A stretch of DNA of 13,595 nucleotides, taken from assembly GCA_035296965.1 (NCBI GenBank), contig DATGZX010000409.1, forward strand, positions 1 through 13,595, written 5' to 3'. Below, in pieces: positions 1 to 6,080 of this stretch (within the stretch, counting starts at the first letter, position 1; each line of letters begins with the position of its first letter). The stretch is from DATGZX01 sp035296965 (GTDB lineage: Bacteria > Planctomycetota > Planctomycetia > Gemmatales > Gemmataceae). The notes below the pieces were generated by a model. That model was not told the origin of the DNA and did not search any database. It saw only the letters and a program-made list of their open reading frames with translations. The translations under genes were made by a program, and so were the position numbers.

Positions 1-146
1 ACCAGGTCGTTCTTCAACGGCTTGCCGACCCGCAAGGTTTGAACGACTGGCTGACGGCGCTTCAACAGGGGGCACCGTTCTCGACGATCGATCAAGAGTT
101 CCTCTCATCCGACGAGTTCTACAGCGATGCGGCGGCACATGCGTAA
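1..146 (+). pseudogene. C-terminal end of a DUF4214 domain protein (cut by window edge)
   Basis: Reading from base 3, an open frame runs to a TAA at 144-146 and encodes 47 residues. They match the end of a DUF4214 repeat: a GLNDW motif, a helix, then FLSSDEFY, the family's usual 'fl.S.Ey' ending. DUF4214 occurs in large secreted or surface proteins of planctomycetes and other bacteria; its molecular role is not established. The 5' part lies outside the window, so the gene itself may be intact upstream. It is typed as a remnant because only the tail is visible and it adjoins a run of broken genes. The family call is by pattern recognition and fairly secure. A second DUF4214 gene occurs at 3637-4052. 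Confidence 0.6.
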
Positions 147-277
147 ACTCAACTGGATTAGGGCCAACTGGCAACGTTGTTTTCACAGAGTTGCAGCATC
201 TTGGGCAAGCAGATATCGATGTGATAGCGGGTCTGTTTATCACCCAGCATTGAAACGCCGGTTGCCCAACTCGAAGG

Positions 278-445
278 GTGGCCGGCACCATCACCGTCAC
301 GGCCCGGGCCGCCAACGGCACCATTGCCACCGGCTACCTGGGCACGATTCACTTCACCAGCAGCGACACGCAGGCCGGGCTGCCGGCCAACTTCACCTTC
401 ACGGCCGCCGACCAGGGGGTCCACACCTTCACCATCACGCTCAAG
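278..445 (+). pseudogene. Fragment of a bacterial Ig-like domain from a large surface protein
   Basis: Fifty-six codons read as one strand-rich Ig-like repeat: AGTITVTARAANGTIATGY, then GTIHFTSSD, FTFTAADQGVHTFTITLK. This is the recurring pattern (TGY.GT.HFTSSD...FTA.D.G.HTF) of Ig-like repeats in very large planctomycete secreted proteins. Only one repeat is present, with no signal peptide and no natural end. Similarity stops exactly at 445; the next base begins a kinase fragment in the opposite orientation. The GTG at 278 is probably not a real start. The bases before it (147-277) hold a short open stretch that I could not assign. The domain call is confident; expression is unlikely. Confidence 0.7.
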
Positions 446-763
446 CTGTTCAGGGGCGACATATGCGGGTGTGCCCATGAAGGCGTCGGCTTGCGTCAGT
501 CCGGCCCCGCGTTTCTGTTCACTGCGCATCCGTGCAAGCCCGAAGTCGAGAATTTTCAGTATCCCCTTCGGCGTCACCATCAAGTTCTGCGGCTTAACAT
601 CGCGGTGGACCATCCCTTGCTCGAAAGCGTGTTGCAGCCCCAGCGCCGCCTGACGGGCGAAGTGGCAGGCATTGGCGATTGGCAGTGGACCAGTCTTCTC
701 CACCAGCTGAGCTAGGTTCATCCCCTCCACGAACTCCATGACGAGAAAATGCTTGTCCTTCGA
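446..763 (-). pseudogene. Central piece of a Hanks-type Ser/Thr protein kinase
   Basis: About 106 codons on the minus strand match the middle of a eukaryotic-like Ser/Thr kinase: the hinge and start of the C-lobe (HFLVMEFVEGMNLAQLVEK), the catalytic loop HRDVKPQNLM, the metal-binding DFG in ILDFGLARM, and the activation-segment end GTPAYVAPEQ. The ATP-binding N-lobe is missing, as is everything after APE. A much longer open frame (158-964) contains this piece, but its flanks are antisense to an Ig-like fragment or unrecognisable, so the long frame is a composite. Without the glycine-rich loop and the VALK lysine it cannot be an active kinase. The junction at 445/446 is abrupt. The family call is secure. 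Confidence 0.8.
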
Positions 764-879
764 TTTCGGTAGCGCCCCTGGGGGCTCCGCGGCCCTTGGG
801 GCGTATGCGCGCACCCTGCTTCTGCGCGGAATTTCGATCTTGCTTGTTGATTTGCCGGAAGGGCCCCGCAATACTGTGT

Positions 880-966
880 GTGCATCGCGCTTGCGTCCTG
901 GCCGCGTGCGTGGCGCTGGCCGCGAAGGACCCCAAGCTGACGGAGAGCAAGCGCAACGAAACAAGC
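880..966 (+). pseudogene. Short piece of the TPR-type C-terminal region of a planctomycete kinase
   Basis: One frame from 880 reads ACVLAACVALAAKDPKLTES followed by KRNE. It resembles the 'YNaACvyALa...akD.kL...kR.el' stretch in the TPR-like C-terminal part of many planctomycete Ser/Thr kinase fusions. The match is about 25 residues long, so this is a weaker call than the catalytic pieces. It stops where a MITE-like element begins at 968, consistent with an insertion having cut it. It need not come from the same gene as the kinase pieces at 446-763 (opposite strand) or 4161-4373. The bases between (764-879) hold no recognisable gene. Confidence 0.4.
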
Positions 967-967
967 C

Positions 968-1175
968 AGGTGTAGTGGTCCAGCGATTTTTCCAGGTTGG
1001 CAGGTTGGCCCTAACATCGGCTCACGTCATCGGCTAAGTTTGATATGGTCATACACGGAGCCGTGCTGTGTGTGACGACATTCTGCTGGGGTCTCTTTTG
1101 AACCCCTGTTCAGTGCGCCGAAGTTTCGGCTCACTGAACAAAAGTGCGTCGAAAAGTCGCTGGACCAGTACACCT
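968..1175. mobile_element. MITE-like element with about 26-bp imperfect terminal inverted repeats
   Basis: The left end (968-993) and the reverse complement of the right end (1150-1175) agree at about 23 of 26 positions. The shared core is TGGTCCAGCGA followed by a T-run, and both ends read AGGTGTA outward. The roughly 208-bp interior has no transposase. It holds a near-perfect palindrome at 1108-1139 (arms GTTCAGTG and CACTGAAC, then GCCGAA and TTCGGC) and a tandem AGGTTGGC pair near 994. This is the layout of a non-autonomous element mobilised in trans. A TA lies 5 bp inside each end, which could hint at an IS630/Tc1-type relative, but that is inference. I see no clear target-site duplication outside the ends, and no second copy in the window. 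Confidence 0.5.
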
Positions 1176-1213
1176 TCACTAGGAACCGGCTTTGCATCCG
1201 CCCGGGGAAAACG

Positions 1214-1251
1214 AAAGGGGACGCAGCTCGGAATCGAGCTGCGTCCCCTTT
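1214..1251 (-). terminator. Perfect 17-bp hairpin, likely intrinsic terminator of the PEP-CTERM gene
   Basis: Arms 1214-1230 and 1235-1251 are perfectly complementary over 17 bp around a GAAT loop. On the minus strand the stem is followed by TTT, CG, TTTT, an acceptable interrupted U-tract. It sits about 20 nt downstream of the minus-strand PEP-CTERM stop codon, the expected place for a factor-independent terminator. On the plus strand no comparable T-run follows. Confidence 0.65.
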
Positions 1252-1270
1252 GTGATGAGATTCATCGGTC

Positions 1271-1567
1271 TCAGGCCGGCAGGTAACGGCGACGAGCATG
1301 GACGAAACCTACCGCGACGATCGCGATGCTTGCCAGGATCATTGTGGACGGTTCGGGAACGCTCCCCGCCACCGCGCTCACAAAAACACTTTCGGAGCTA
1401 ACTCCGGTGATCGCGGTTGTCTCGAGAAGGGCCGACACGCTCGTTGGACTCACCGTGTAGGTATAGATGTCGTGGCCGTCGATCGCATAGAGTGTATTGC
1501 CGAAGATGAGGCCGGTGATCGCCCGCTGGCCAACCTCGGCGGGACCACTAAGTCCATTATTAAGGCC
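1271..1567 (-). pseudogene. C-terminal part of a PEP-CTERM sorted secreted protein
   Basis: About 98 codons read as the end of an exported protein. They contain a beta-rich stretch (ITGLIFGNTLYAIDGHDIYT) and end with a classic PEP-CTERM sorting signal: VPEPST, a hydrophobic helix (MILASIAIVAVGFV), and the basic cluster HARRR near the C-terminus. PEP-CTERM tails are recognised by the exosortase system, which processes and anchors envelope or extracellular proteins. The open frame continues upstream to 1855, but from about 1567 it is antisense to a DUF1501 tail, so the N-terminus and signal peptide are gone. The terminator hairpin at 1214-1251 is still in place. Without a signal peptide the remnant cannot reach exosortase. 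The tail assignment is strong. Confidence 0.75.
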
Positions 1568-1570
1568 GCC

Positions 1571-1705
1571 GGCCCCAGCCAGTGCCCCGCGACGCCCGCG
1601 GACATCGTCGCTACGATCTACGACCGCCTGGGCATTCCCGCCAATCTGGAATTGCACGATCGACAGCATCGGCCGTACCAGCTTGTGCCGTGGGGTAATT
1701 ACGCG
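1571..1705 (+). pseudogene. C-terminal tail of a DUF1501 protein
   Basis: The plus-strand frame reads CPATPADIVATIYDRLGIPA, then LELHDRQHRPYQLVPWGN. This matches the end of many planctomycete DUF1501 proteins ('vtPaDi.ATiy..LGIp..lel.Dr..RP..lvpwG'). Only about 40 residues remain; the Tat signal and catalytic-like motifs are absent. It is not a recent copy of the intact DUF1501 gene at 11449-12780, whose tail (KPDDIAASFYSALGIDPRKE) belongs to a clearly different subfamily. It abuts the PEP-CTERM remnant tail to tail at about 1567-1571. In-frame sequence after 1705 runs to a stop near 1789 without recognisable similarity. Confidence 0.65.
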
Positions 1706-1767
1706 AGATTCTGGCGTGAGCGGGGGCAGGGTTCGCTTGCTAGCAGAAGTCCTTGTCGCTCTGCATC

Positions 1768-2025
1768 TCAGGAAACGCAGCCGTCGTGACGAGGTGGCAG
1801 GGACAGGACAGTGAGGCCAACCAGTTGTCCCTTGGCCGAGCCTCTTGCGCGACACGCCTCCGCGGCAGCCATGACCGGACTGGCCTCTTTTTCAAACGCC
1901 GATTCTTGGGGCGGCCCGGCATTCACCTTGCGGAACACGTCCAGCTTCCCTGAAGCTGCCCCATAGCCGAGTAACCCGCCGACCGCCAGCATGGCGATCA
2001 TTTGTAATCGAGTGCTTTTGAGCAC
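1768..2025 (-). pseudogene. N-terminal head of a secreted sulfatase (arylsulfatase-type), truncated
   Basis: The predicted 85-residue product starts at GTG 2023-2025, six bases after a strong AGGAGG. It has a signal peptide or anchor (LQMIAMLAVGGLLGYGAASG) and then KLDVFRKVNAGPP and an acidic/Ala linker. This looks like the leader region of planctomycete arylsulfatases, where it precedes the metal-binding sulfatase core. The frame loses that character at about 1800 and stops at 1768. None of the sulfatase catalytic core (formylglycine CxPxR motif, metal ligands) is present, so there can be no activity. I chose GTG because its ribosome site is far better than that of the upstream in-frame start at 2091. 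The signal-peptide head is clear; assigning it to sulfatases rests on remembered leader similarity. Confidence 0.5.
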
Positions 2026-2031
2026 GATGCT

Positions 2032-2037
2032 CCTCCT
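2032..2037 (-). promoter_or_regulatory. Strong ribosome binding site (AGGAGG) fixing a GTG start
   Basis: On the minus strand a perfect AGGAGG lies six bases before GTG 2023-2025. It decides the start of the truncated sulfatase head against the longer alternative, and it shows that the translation signals of this remnant are undamaged. Confidence 0.6.
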
Positions 2038-2122
2038 CTTGTACACAGGCTGGGATCGATAGGGCCCGAAACGCTCGAGCCGAACTGCCACTTCTCTCTT
2101 CCACCCCTCATGTTAGTCCCCA

Positions 2123-2335
2123 TTATTCCCGTTCGATAAACACCTCCAGCCTTCCCGCGCGGACGGCCTTCAGGAGGATCTCGTGGTCGCGTTCGCTCTG
2201 GTCGGCATAGGCGATGGAAAAGTCGGCGATGGCTTCATCGAAGGCCTCGCTCTTGCCCAGGTAGCCGCTGATTTTCGCGGGTTCGCCAGCCCGCTCTTGA
2301 GCCAGTAGAGCTTCGGTCGTTTTCGGGCGTGGTCG
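2123..2335 (-). pseudogene. C-terminal tail of a DUF2252-like protein
   Basis: The minus-strand frame ending at TAA 2123-2125 reads TTEALLAQERAGEPAKISGY, LGKSEAFDEAIADFSIAYAD, then QSERDHEILLKAVRAGR. The 'YLGKs..fD.Ai..Fa.aYADQ.e.Dh..l..Av..Gr' pattern is the end of DUF2252 proteins, a kinase-like-fold family of unknown substrate. Only about 70 residues remain, far short of the usual 400 or so. A longer open frame on the same strand (2170-2712) is out of frame with this similarity and is not the gene. The 5' junction near 2335 is approximate. The family call is moderately sure. Confidence 0.5.
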
Positions 2336-2792
2336 TTCCTTACGAACCCGAGTTCATGACTCAGCAGCAGGGGTATTTGTGGCTGCGGTGGCACATCTGG
2401 CTGCAGCAGCAATCTACGGGAAGTAACTGTTCTTAGGGAGCGCGATTCAGGCTCTCCCTCCGCATGGGCTTTGACGCCGCCATCGTCACAGATGATCAGG
2501 CCTTTGGCCTCGCACTTGCGCATTGAAGGTCGCATGTCCCAGTTGCTAGCATCGTCCTCTCCGTCGGGGAGCTGGTTGGCGATTTCCTGGGGATACCTCA
2601 TCCACGACAAGCAATCCTGCAGCGTGTATTGTGGCGCGCGTCGGTGCCTCATCGACGGATGCATCGAAGGGCATGTGCAATGAACCCAATTCAACAAAAC
2701 TGGAGCCATCATTTGCCTTGCATTCCGGCACGGGTGAGGTACTCATGTGACCGCGTTGCATGAACCAATCCCTCACCGCCGGAGAGCACGCC
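2336..2792. other. Unassigned stretch between fragments
   Basis: No recognisable gene. Open frames exist on both strands but neither shows a convincing domain or start. The minus-strand frame has a protein-like run near 2470-2610 (NWDMRPSMRKCEAKGLIICD) that could be a remnant of an unidentified family. I saw no repeats or strong hairpins here. Confidence 0.35.
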
Positions 2793-3194
2793 ATGCCTGC
2801 ATTATCCACCTGGAACCTCGACCCAACCCGCATTCTGACCCGCCGCGAACTCACGACTGTCTTAGCCGACCTAACCACCCGGGCCGCACGTTACGCTAAT
2901 TACCAACGCAACCTAATCATCGTTCGCCTGGCGTGCTGCTGTGGCCTTCGGGTTTCCGAGATCGCCGGGCTGCAGCTAGACGGCGTGGTGGCGGACGTGC
3001 AGCGCCCGCATCTCCGGTTGCGGCGACAGATTACGAAAGGGAAGCGAGCGCGCTGCGTGCCGGTGTGGTGGGATGGAGGGACGGTGGCCGACCTCGTGGC
3101 GTGGAAGGCGCGGCGGATGGAAGATGGCGCCGGCGGCACGGACCCGTTCGTGTGCTCGGTCCAGTCCAATCGGCGCGGCTTAGCACTTCAAAGA
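2793..3194 (+). pseudogene. Truncated tyrosine recombinase (phage-integrase family), N-terminal part
   Basis: From ATG 2793, preceded by GGAG at a workable distance, about 134 codons match the planctomycete site-specific integrase type that starts directly at the catalytic domain. The run NLIIVRLACCCGLRVSEIAG contains the first catalytic Arg (in GLRVSEIAGL). ITKGKRARCVPVWW carries the beta-hairpin region with the catalytic Lys, and DPFVCSVQSNRRG follows. The HxxR box, second His/Trp and nucleophilic Tyr, which should come in the next 80-100 residues, are absent. Similarity ends at 3194 and an acyl-CoA ligase tail begins at 3203 in another frame. It cannot recombine DNA. An in-frame TG-type start at 2760 is possible but has no better support. 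Confidence 0.75.
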
Positions 3195-3202
3195 GCGGCA
3201 GT

Positions 3203-3331
3203 GAGCATTGCCGTAGTCGGCTGGCAGAGTTTAAGGTCCCGCGCCGCTTTACCGTCGCCTCAGGCCTGCCGCGTGGTGCAATAGGCAAAATCCTTAAGCG
3301 AGCATTGCGCGATTGGAAGGGGCATGGATGA
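3203..3331 (+). pseudogene. C-terminal tail of an acyl-CoA synthetase (AMP-binding enzyme C domain)
   Basis: The frame ending at TGA 3329-3331 reads HCRSRLAEFKVPRRFTVASG and LPRGAIGKILKRALRDW. This is the last part of the AMP-binding_C domain of acyl-CoA synthetases ('c...La.yKvPr...fv..lPr...GKilKr.Lr'), including the conserved Lys of GKILK that acts in adenylation. Only about 40 residues are left and the whole N-terminal ligase domain is missing. The piece is fused out of frame to the truncated integrase. The GKILKR motif makes the family call good. The next 150 bases hold only a 22-codon ORF starting at ATG 3324, which I do not consider supported. Confidence 0.7.
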
Positions 3332-3487
3332 GTCGTCTTCCGGCAAACCGATACCCGCTCCCACGGTCAAGAACATTGCCCGTCCCACGTAATTCTTGCC
3401 AAAGCATTAGCGGGAAATCCGGGTACACGCAACAGGCATTGACATAACACCAGCTCTCGGACTTGGCCCCATCTCCCTCGGATGGCC

Positions 3488-3616
3488 GGAGTATTTCACA
3501 AATGGTTGATCGTTGGCAGGACCCGTGACTGGCACATTACGGCGCTCCGAATTACTGGCATTTAAGTTCTCCGGCCGAGCGGAGCAGAAGGGGACGGATG
3601 GACACACCTAACATGT
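3488..3616 (+). repeat. Direct repeat, copy 1 (about 129 bp)
   Basis: Pairs with 4031-4158 in the same orientation, at roughly 90% identity with a single 1-bp length difference. The unit begins inside the last codons of a DUF4214 gene (encoding EYFTNG and a TGA stop), crosses a spacer with a CTCCG/CGGAG hairpin, and ends with AAGGGGACGG, an ATG and ACATGT. Here the upstream DUF4214 coding sequence is missing: the bases before 3488 are not DUF4214-like. After the repeat comes the start of the second DUF4214 gene. Confidence 0.85.
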
Positions 3617-3636
3617 GCCCACTAGAGGATAAGGTC

Positions 3637-4052
3637 ATGAAGCTTTTCAATCGTCTGTTCCGATCCGCAGCAGAGAAGTCCGCCGCAACTCAACGGCTGC
3701 CTGGGCGGGTTCGAGCGAAACTGTCACTCGAAGGCCTGGAAACCCGACTCGGCATCACATCGACACCGACTACGTGCAGTCGCTCTACATCAACCTCCTC
3801 GGCCGCACCGGCGGGCCGGACGAACTCACCAGTTGGTACAGCCAGATCCAAACACTGGGCCTGGCAGGCATCGCCAACGGCTTCCTCACGTCGCAGGAAT
3901 ACCGCGGGGACAGCGTCAGTGGCGATATCGCGGCCTTCCTCCATCGTCCTGCAACCGCAACGGAAGTCGGCAATTTCATCGCCACGCAGACCGACTTGCT
4001 CGGGCTCGAGGCAGCGGTCCTGAGCACGCAGGAGTATTTCACAAATGGTTGA
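3637..4052 (+). pseudogene. Frameshifted DUF4214 protein gene with LEGLETR-type export head
   Basis: From ATG 3637, with GAGGA and AAGG upstream, the head reads MKLFNRLFRSAAEKSAATQR, then KLSLEGLETR. This resembles the 'LE.LE.R' N-terminal signature of large planctomycete secreted proteins. At about 3752 the frame is lost. From there a different frame encodes HHIDTDYVQSLYINLLGRTG, DELTSWYSQIQ, FLTSQEYRGD, FLHRPATATEVGNFI and finally STQEYFTNG with stop TGA 4050-4052. That is a full DUF4214-type repeat region (YvqslY..lLGR...). A small deletion or frameshift has therefore joined the export head to the domain out of frame, and the region between head and domain is much shorter than usual. A GTG at 3774 lies in the domain frame but has no clear ribosome site. 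The domain call is strong. Confidence 0.7.
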
Positions 4053-4158
4053 TCGTTGGCAGGACCCGTGACTGGCATATTACGACACTCCCAATTACTG
4101 GCATTTCGTTCTCCGGCCGAGCGGAACAGAAGGGGACGGATGGACACATCTAACATGT
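4031..4158 (+). repeat. Direct repeat, copy 2 (about 128 bp)
   Basis: Matches 3488-3616. Here the unit begins within the true 3' end of the DUF4214 gene at 3637-4052 and continues through the spacer to ACATGT. Immediately after 4158, where copy 1 leads into a DUF4214 head, this copy leads into a kinase N-lobe. The repeat boundary and the kinase fragment boundary therefore coincide within about 2 bp. Confidence 0.85.
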
Positions 4159-4160
4159 AC

Positions 4161-4373
4161 CTAGGACGAGGCGGCATGGGAGTGGTCTACAGAGCTCGGC
4201 AGCTCCGGCTGGAGCGCGTGGTAGCCCTGAAGATAGTCTTGTATGGGGCGCATGCATCAACTGATCGGCGCATGCGATTTCGGGCCGAGGCGGACGCCAT
4301 TGCCCGCCTCCAACATCCCAGTATCGTCCAGGTCTACGAGTTCGGCGAGCATGAAGGGGTCCCGTTCCTCGCG
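4161..4373 (+). pseudogene. N-lobe fragment of a Ser/Thr protein kinase
   Basis: Seventy-one codons read as a kinase N-lobe. They contain the glycine-rich loop LGRGGMGVVYRA, the ATP-anchoring lysine in RVVALKIV, the alpha-C helix with its Glu in RFRAEADAIARL, and QHPSIVQVYEFGEHEGVPFL up to the hinge. The hinge, catalytic loop and DFG are missing; after 4373 the frame continues to about 4511 without similarity. No start codon of its own is apparent: the ATG at 4155 belongs to the repeat end. The piece is complementary in content to the central kinase fragment at 446-763, but the two overlap slightly at the hinge, differ in style and lie on opposite strands, so they probably come from two different kinases. 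The family call is very secure. Confidence 0.8.
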
Positions 4374-4510
4374 CAGCGCAATCAAATCGCGGCTCGCGCT
4401 CACCTCTCGACGGCGGCCAGAACGGGATATCCAATAGAGAGGGACGTCGGGGTGTGTCAGGCGCCAGTGTGTTTAATTAATCACCAGTTCTGCGACATCG
4501 GAGCAAATTG

Positions 4511-4732
4511 ATGGCGACAACAGGTAAGCGATCAAATCCCATGATCATTGCGGGTGTGGTGTTCCTATGCGCCGGGGCTACCTTCCTCGCGGCTAATCTG
4601 GCCGTCGGAGTTGGTATGATCGTTGTTGGAGGAGCCTTAATCGGCGCCAGCGTAGTCGCCTCTCGCAAGGCCGATCCTCCTCCCGATGACCGCACGGTGG
4701 GCTCTCCTACCGGCGACAGCGGGGATGGCTGA
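4511..4732 (+). CDS. Small hypothetical membrane protein with two predicted helices
   Basis: A 73-codon ORF from ATG 4511, with GGAG about 8 bases upstream. A short basic N-terminus (MATTGKRSN) is followed by two hydrophobic stretches at about residues 11-29 and 33-50 (MIIAGVVFLCAGATFL; VGVGMIVVGGALIGASVV). The tail is polar and Pro/Asp/Gly-rich (PPPDDRTVGSPTGDSGDG). The Gly/Ala-rich helical hairpin is typical of small inner-membrane proteins of unknown function. I do not recognise a family. It has its own start and ribosome site and is one of the few complete ORFs in the fragment-rich half. It could also be the end of a longer lost gene. Confidence 0.45.
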   Translation: MATTGKRSNPMIIAGVVFLCAGATFLAANLAVGVGMIVVGGALIGASVVASRKADPPPDDRTVGSPTGDSGDG

Positions 4733-5515
4733 CCGGACGACGCCCGTATGGTTCAAGAATTCAAGCGAACGCAAATTGCAGTTAGAGTCCGAGATTGTCC
4801 TTGGCGATTCATACAGATCTCGACTGAAGAACGCAGAGCGACGATTCAAGGGGGAGTTTGGGCCTATACTTGCGCGCACGGTGAGGGCTTGCTGCACCCC
4901 TGCGGGTTGGACATATGCGATCCAATGGCAACTGCACAAACATTGCCGTTCCATCCAGTTCTTGGGATCTAGGGTGCGCAGCGATGTCCGGACCAGACTG
5001 ACACGCGGGCTCGAGCGGTCAGGATTTTCAAGAGGAAGCCCGTACCCGCATGAAAGAGGGCCGGCACGTCCGCGACCGGGAAGCCACAGCCGGGCATCGT
5101 CCGCCTGTTCGACTGCGAGTTCATTCCGCGGCACGGCTGCGCCGTTTTGATTGGGCCGGCGGTAAATATAGATGCGAGTTTCGACGCTCTATTCCAGACC
5201 GAACGACAGGCAAGCGGTTTCACGAGGCCCCGGAGTGCGATCTTCCAGCTGGGTCCATGCAAGACATCTGGATGGGGCTGTCACCAGACCATTCAGAGGA
5301 GACGGTCAATTTCGTCTTGTCGAAGAAGCGGCTCGGTTGGTTTGAGGTTCGTGTTTCGGCGATGGTCCCTTGCAAGTCGTGGTCAAAATGTCACAAAGTT
5401 ATGTTGTGAGTCAGGTGCATCATTCGTTCGGAAAAGGGCTTTGAGATCGCACTGCCTCGCCCCAGAACGCTCGAAGCAGGGTAAATATCGTCCTTCAACC
5501 GGGATTGGCTCTTTT
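4733..5515. other. Unassigned stretch with unresolved open frames
   Basis: Roughly 780 bases with no gene I can name. Plus-strand frames stay open for long distances (for example 4686-5150 and 5050-5409) and have protein-like runs such as SRLKNAERRFKGEFGPILAR near 4820-4880, IVRLFDCEFIPRHG near 5095-5140 and HSEETVNFVLSKKRLGWFEV near 5290-5350. These lie in different frames and match nothing I know, which suggests further degraded pieces. ATG 5050 has an AGAGGAAG about 12 bases upstream and could open a 119-codon gene, but evidence is thin. Confidence 0.35.
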
Positions 5516-5854
5516 TCAGCGATCATTACTCCTGGCTGGGTCGTCGTAGCACTGAACTAACCTGCGTCCAACCTCGACCGGCACGCCAAGTCTCGACACG
5601 TCTTCGATGCCAGTGGAAATCGCAATTAGAGAACCCAACAGCTTCCGCTCCTCCTCGTTGGGCAGTGTGTCGTTTCCCAGAAAATCCTCGTGGTAGGCAA
5701 GCCACGCCTTCGTGATCCTGAACCACAGGGCGACCTCCCTTTGCGGGTGCATGTCCCTCATGAAGCCGATCTCGAACTGCTCCAGGGTCATGCCGGTGTG
5801 CTGGCCGATCACGTCGAACACGGCCTTGATCTGGTCGAGGAATTCAGGCGACAA
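5516..5854 (-). CDS. Conserved-looking small hypothetical protein
   Basis: A 112-codon minus-strand ORF with a protein-like, alpha-helical composition: FLDQIKAVFDVIGQHTGMT, MHPQREVALWFRITKAWLAY, LPNEEERKLLGSLIAISTG, then GVPVEVGRRLVQCYDDP. It looks like a small soluble helical planctomycete protein family I have seen as 'hypothetical'; no function is known to me. There is no signal peptide or membrane segment. The longest start is a TTG at 5854 with a poor ribosome site, and the frame stays open upstream into poorer sequence. The true N-terminus may therefore be lost or lie elsewhere. A CBM9-like tail ends 70 bases upstream on the same strand. Good evidence for protein-coding origin, uncertain whether it is intact. 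Confidence 0.5.
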   Translation of the reverse strand: MSPEFLDQIKAVFDVIGQHTGMTLEQFEIGFMRDMHPQREVALWFRITKAWLAYHEDFLGNDTLPNEEERKLLGSLIAISTGIEDVSRLGVPVEVGRRLVQCYDDPARSNDR

Positions 5855-5924
5855 CGACTCGTGGCGAATCGGCCCTGGTCGGAGTTGCTTCGGATCGACT
5901 TTACCGGGGGACCGGCCCCAGGTT

Positions 5925-6054
5925 CTAGCGCCGCAGGTCCCAGGTCCTGTTGCGGGCGTTCATCTCCAGGTCGGCGTAGTTGTGGTTGTTGCCGTCCAGG
6001 TTGAGGAAGCTCTCGAAGTGCGTCCCTGCGTAATTGGGGCCAATGTCCCGCAAC
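5925..6054 (-). pseudogene. Fragment of a CBM9-like carbohydrate-binding protein
   Basis: The minus-strand frame ending at TAG 5925-5927 reads THFESFLNLDGNNHNYADLE, then MNARNRTWDL. This corresponds to the 'fE.Fi..dG..h.Y.ElemNa.nt.wDl' core of family-9-like carbohydrate-binding domains. About 42 codons remain. The family normally continues with further strands after WDL, but the frame stops three codons later, so both ends are lost. The 3' end has a GGACCTG repeated in tandem at the junction (around 5937-5952), which might mark a slippage or join. The domain call rests on one well-conserved motif. Confidence 0.5.
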
Positions 6055-6080
6055 CCTGATTAGGGCGAGCAAAGAACTGT

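Noticed and set aside
158..964. A single 268-codon minus-strand gene
   Set aside because: Only residues about 68-173 are kinase-like. The C-terminal third is antisense to an Ig-like coding fragment and the N-terminal part is unrecognisable, so it is a composite open frame.
1271..1855. A complete 194-residue PEP-CTERM protein
   Set aside because: Above about 1567 the frame is antisense to a clear DUF1501 tail, and no signal peptide is present.
2170..2712. A 180-codon minus-strand gene
   Set aside because: The recognisable DUF2252-like similarity on this strand lies in a different frame over 2123-2335; the rest shows no domain.
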